Below are positions 13,352 to 13,353 of a stretch of 13,353 bases of DNA, piece by piece. Positions within the stretch are counted from its first letter, which is position 1. The number at the start of each line of letters is the position of its first letter. Origin of the DNA: an uncultured Butyricicoccus sp. (GTDB taxonomy: Bacteria > Bacillota > Clostridia > Oscillospirales > Butyricicoccaceae); assembly GCA_900547195.1 (NCBI GenBank), contig URFQ01000069.1, positions 1 through 13,353 on the forward strand. Direction: 5' to 3'. Position numbers and translations under genes: made by a program. Below the pieces are notes generated by a model. That model saw only the letters and a program-made list of their open reading frames with translations. It did no database searches and was not told where the DNA came from.

Positions 13352-13353
13352 GG

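Noticed and set aside
13199..13353. An open frame from ATG at 13199 running off the right edge
   Set aside because: There is no ribosome site, it lies across a bulged hairpin and the repeat, and its Ser/Thr/Lys-rich translation looks like out-of-frame reading.

Overview
The window looks chromosomal and comes from a GC-rich, anaerobic, probably spore-forming clostridium (Oscillospiraceae/Butyricicoccaceae-like; the taxon is inferred, not proven). The reasons are an Rnf complex in the clostridial order C-D-G-E-A-B, a multi-cluster RnfB, a CotJC-type manganese catalase, strong AGGAGG ribosome sites and short intrinsic terminators. Most of it is housekeeping or energy metabolism. The exception is a compact switch-like module at about 8.96-10.44 kb.

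Layout: (1) 1-185 holds one arm of a 52-bp repeat, a terminator and another stem-loop. (2) 186-869 (+) is a manganese catalase. (3) 918-6120 (-) is the complete rnfCDGEAB operon, convergent with the catalase and sharing a perfect palindromic terminator with it. Its promoter is at 6270-6299 and its leader can fold. (4) 6478-7581 (-) is a soluble PAS/HATPase sensor kinase with no response regulator beside it. (5) 7803-8831 (+) is glyceraldehyde-3-phosphate dehydrogenase, divergent from the kinase. (6) 8962-9482 (-) holds a small coiled-coil protein and a sigma-region-4-like protein. Divergent from them, 9647-10440 (+) holds an XRE repressor and an ImmA/IrrE metallopeptidase. (7) 10441-10910 has no protein gene; it holds three hairpins, tRNA-Gln(CUG) on the minus strand with its promoter, and the typA promoter. 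(8) 10911-12725 (+) is TypA/BipA and 12751-13128 (+) is RidA. (9) 13129-13353 holds a terminator, a bulged hairpin and the second arm of the 52-bp repeat in inverted orientation.

How it works together: Rnf oxidises reduced ferredoxin with NAD+ and pumps ions, GAPDH supplies NADH in glycolysis, and the orphan kinase lies between them. RidA and TypA are stress and housekeeping functions. The most interesting part is the 164-bp region between the two arms of the XRE/ImmA module. It holds three copies of a 13-bp near-palindrome whose centres are exactly 51 bp apart. One copy lies in the -35/-10 spacer of the leftward promoter, one in the spacer of the rightward promoter, and one in the leftward leader just before the ribosome site. 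This is the architecture of a phage- or ICE-type repressor switch, but there is no integrase, excisionase or structural gene nearby.

Two start codons differ from the longest possible reading: rnfB is best started at 1832 and typA at 10911, both set by ribosome binding sites.
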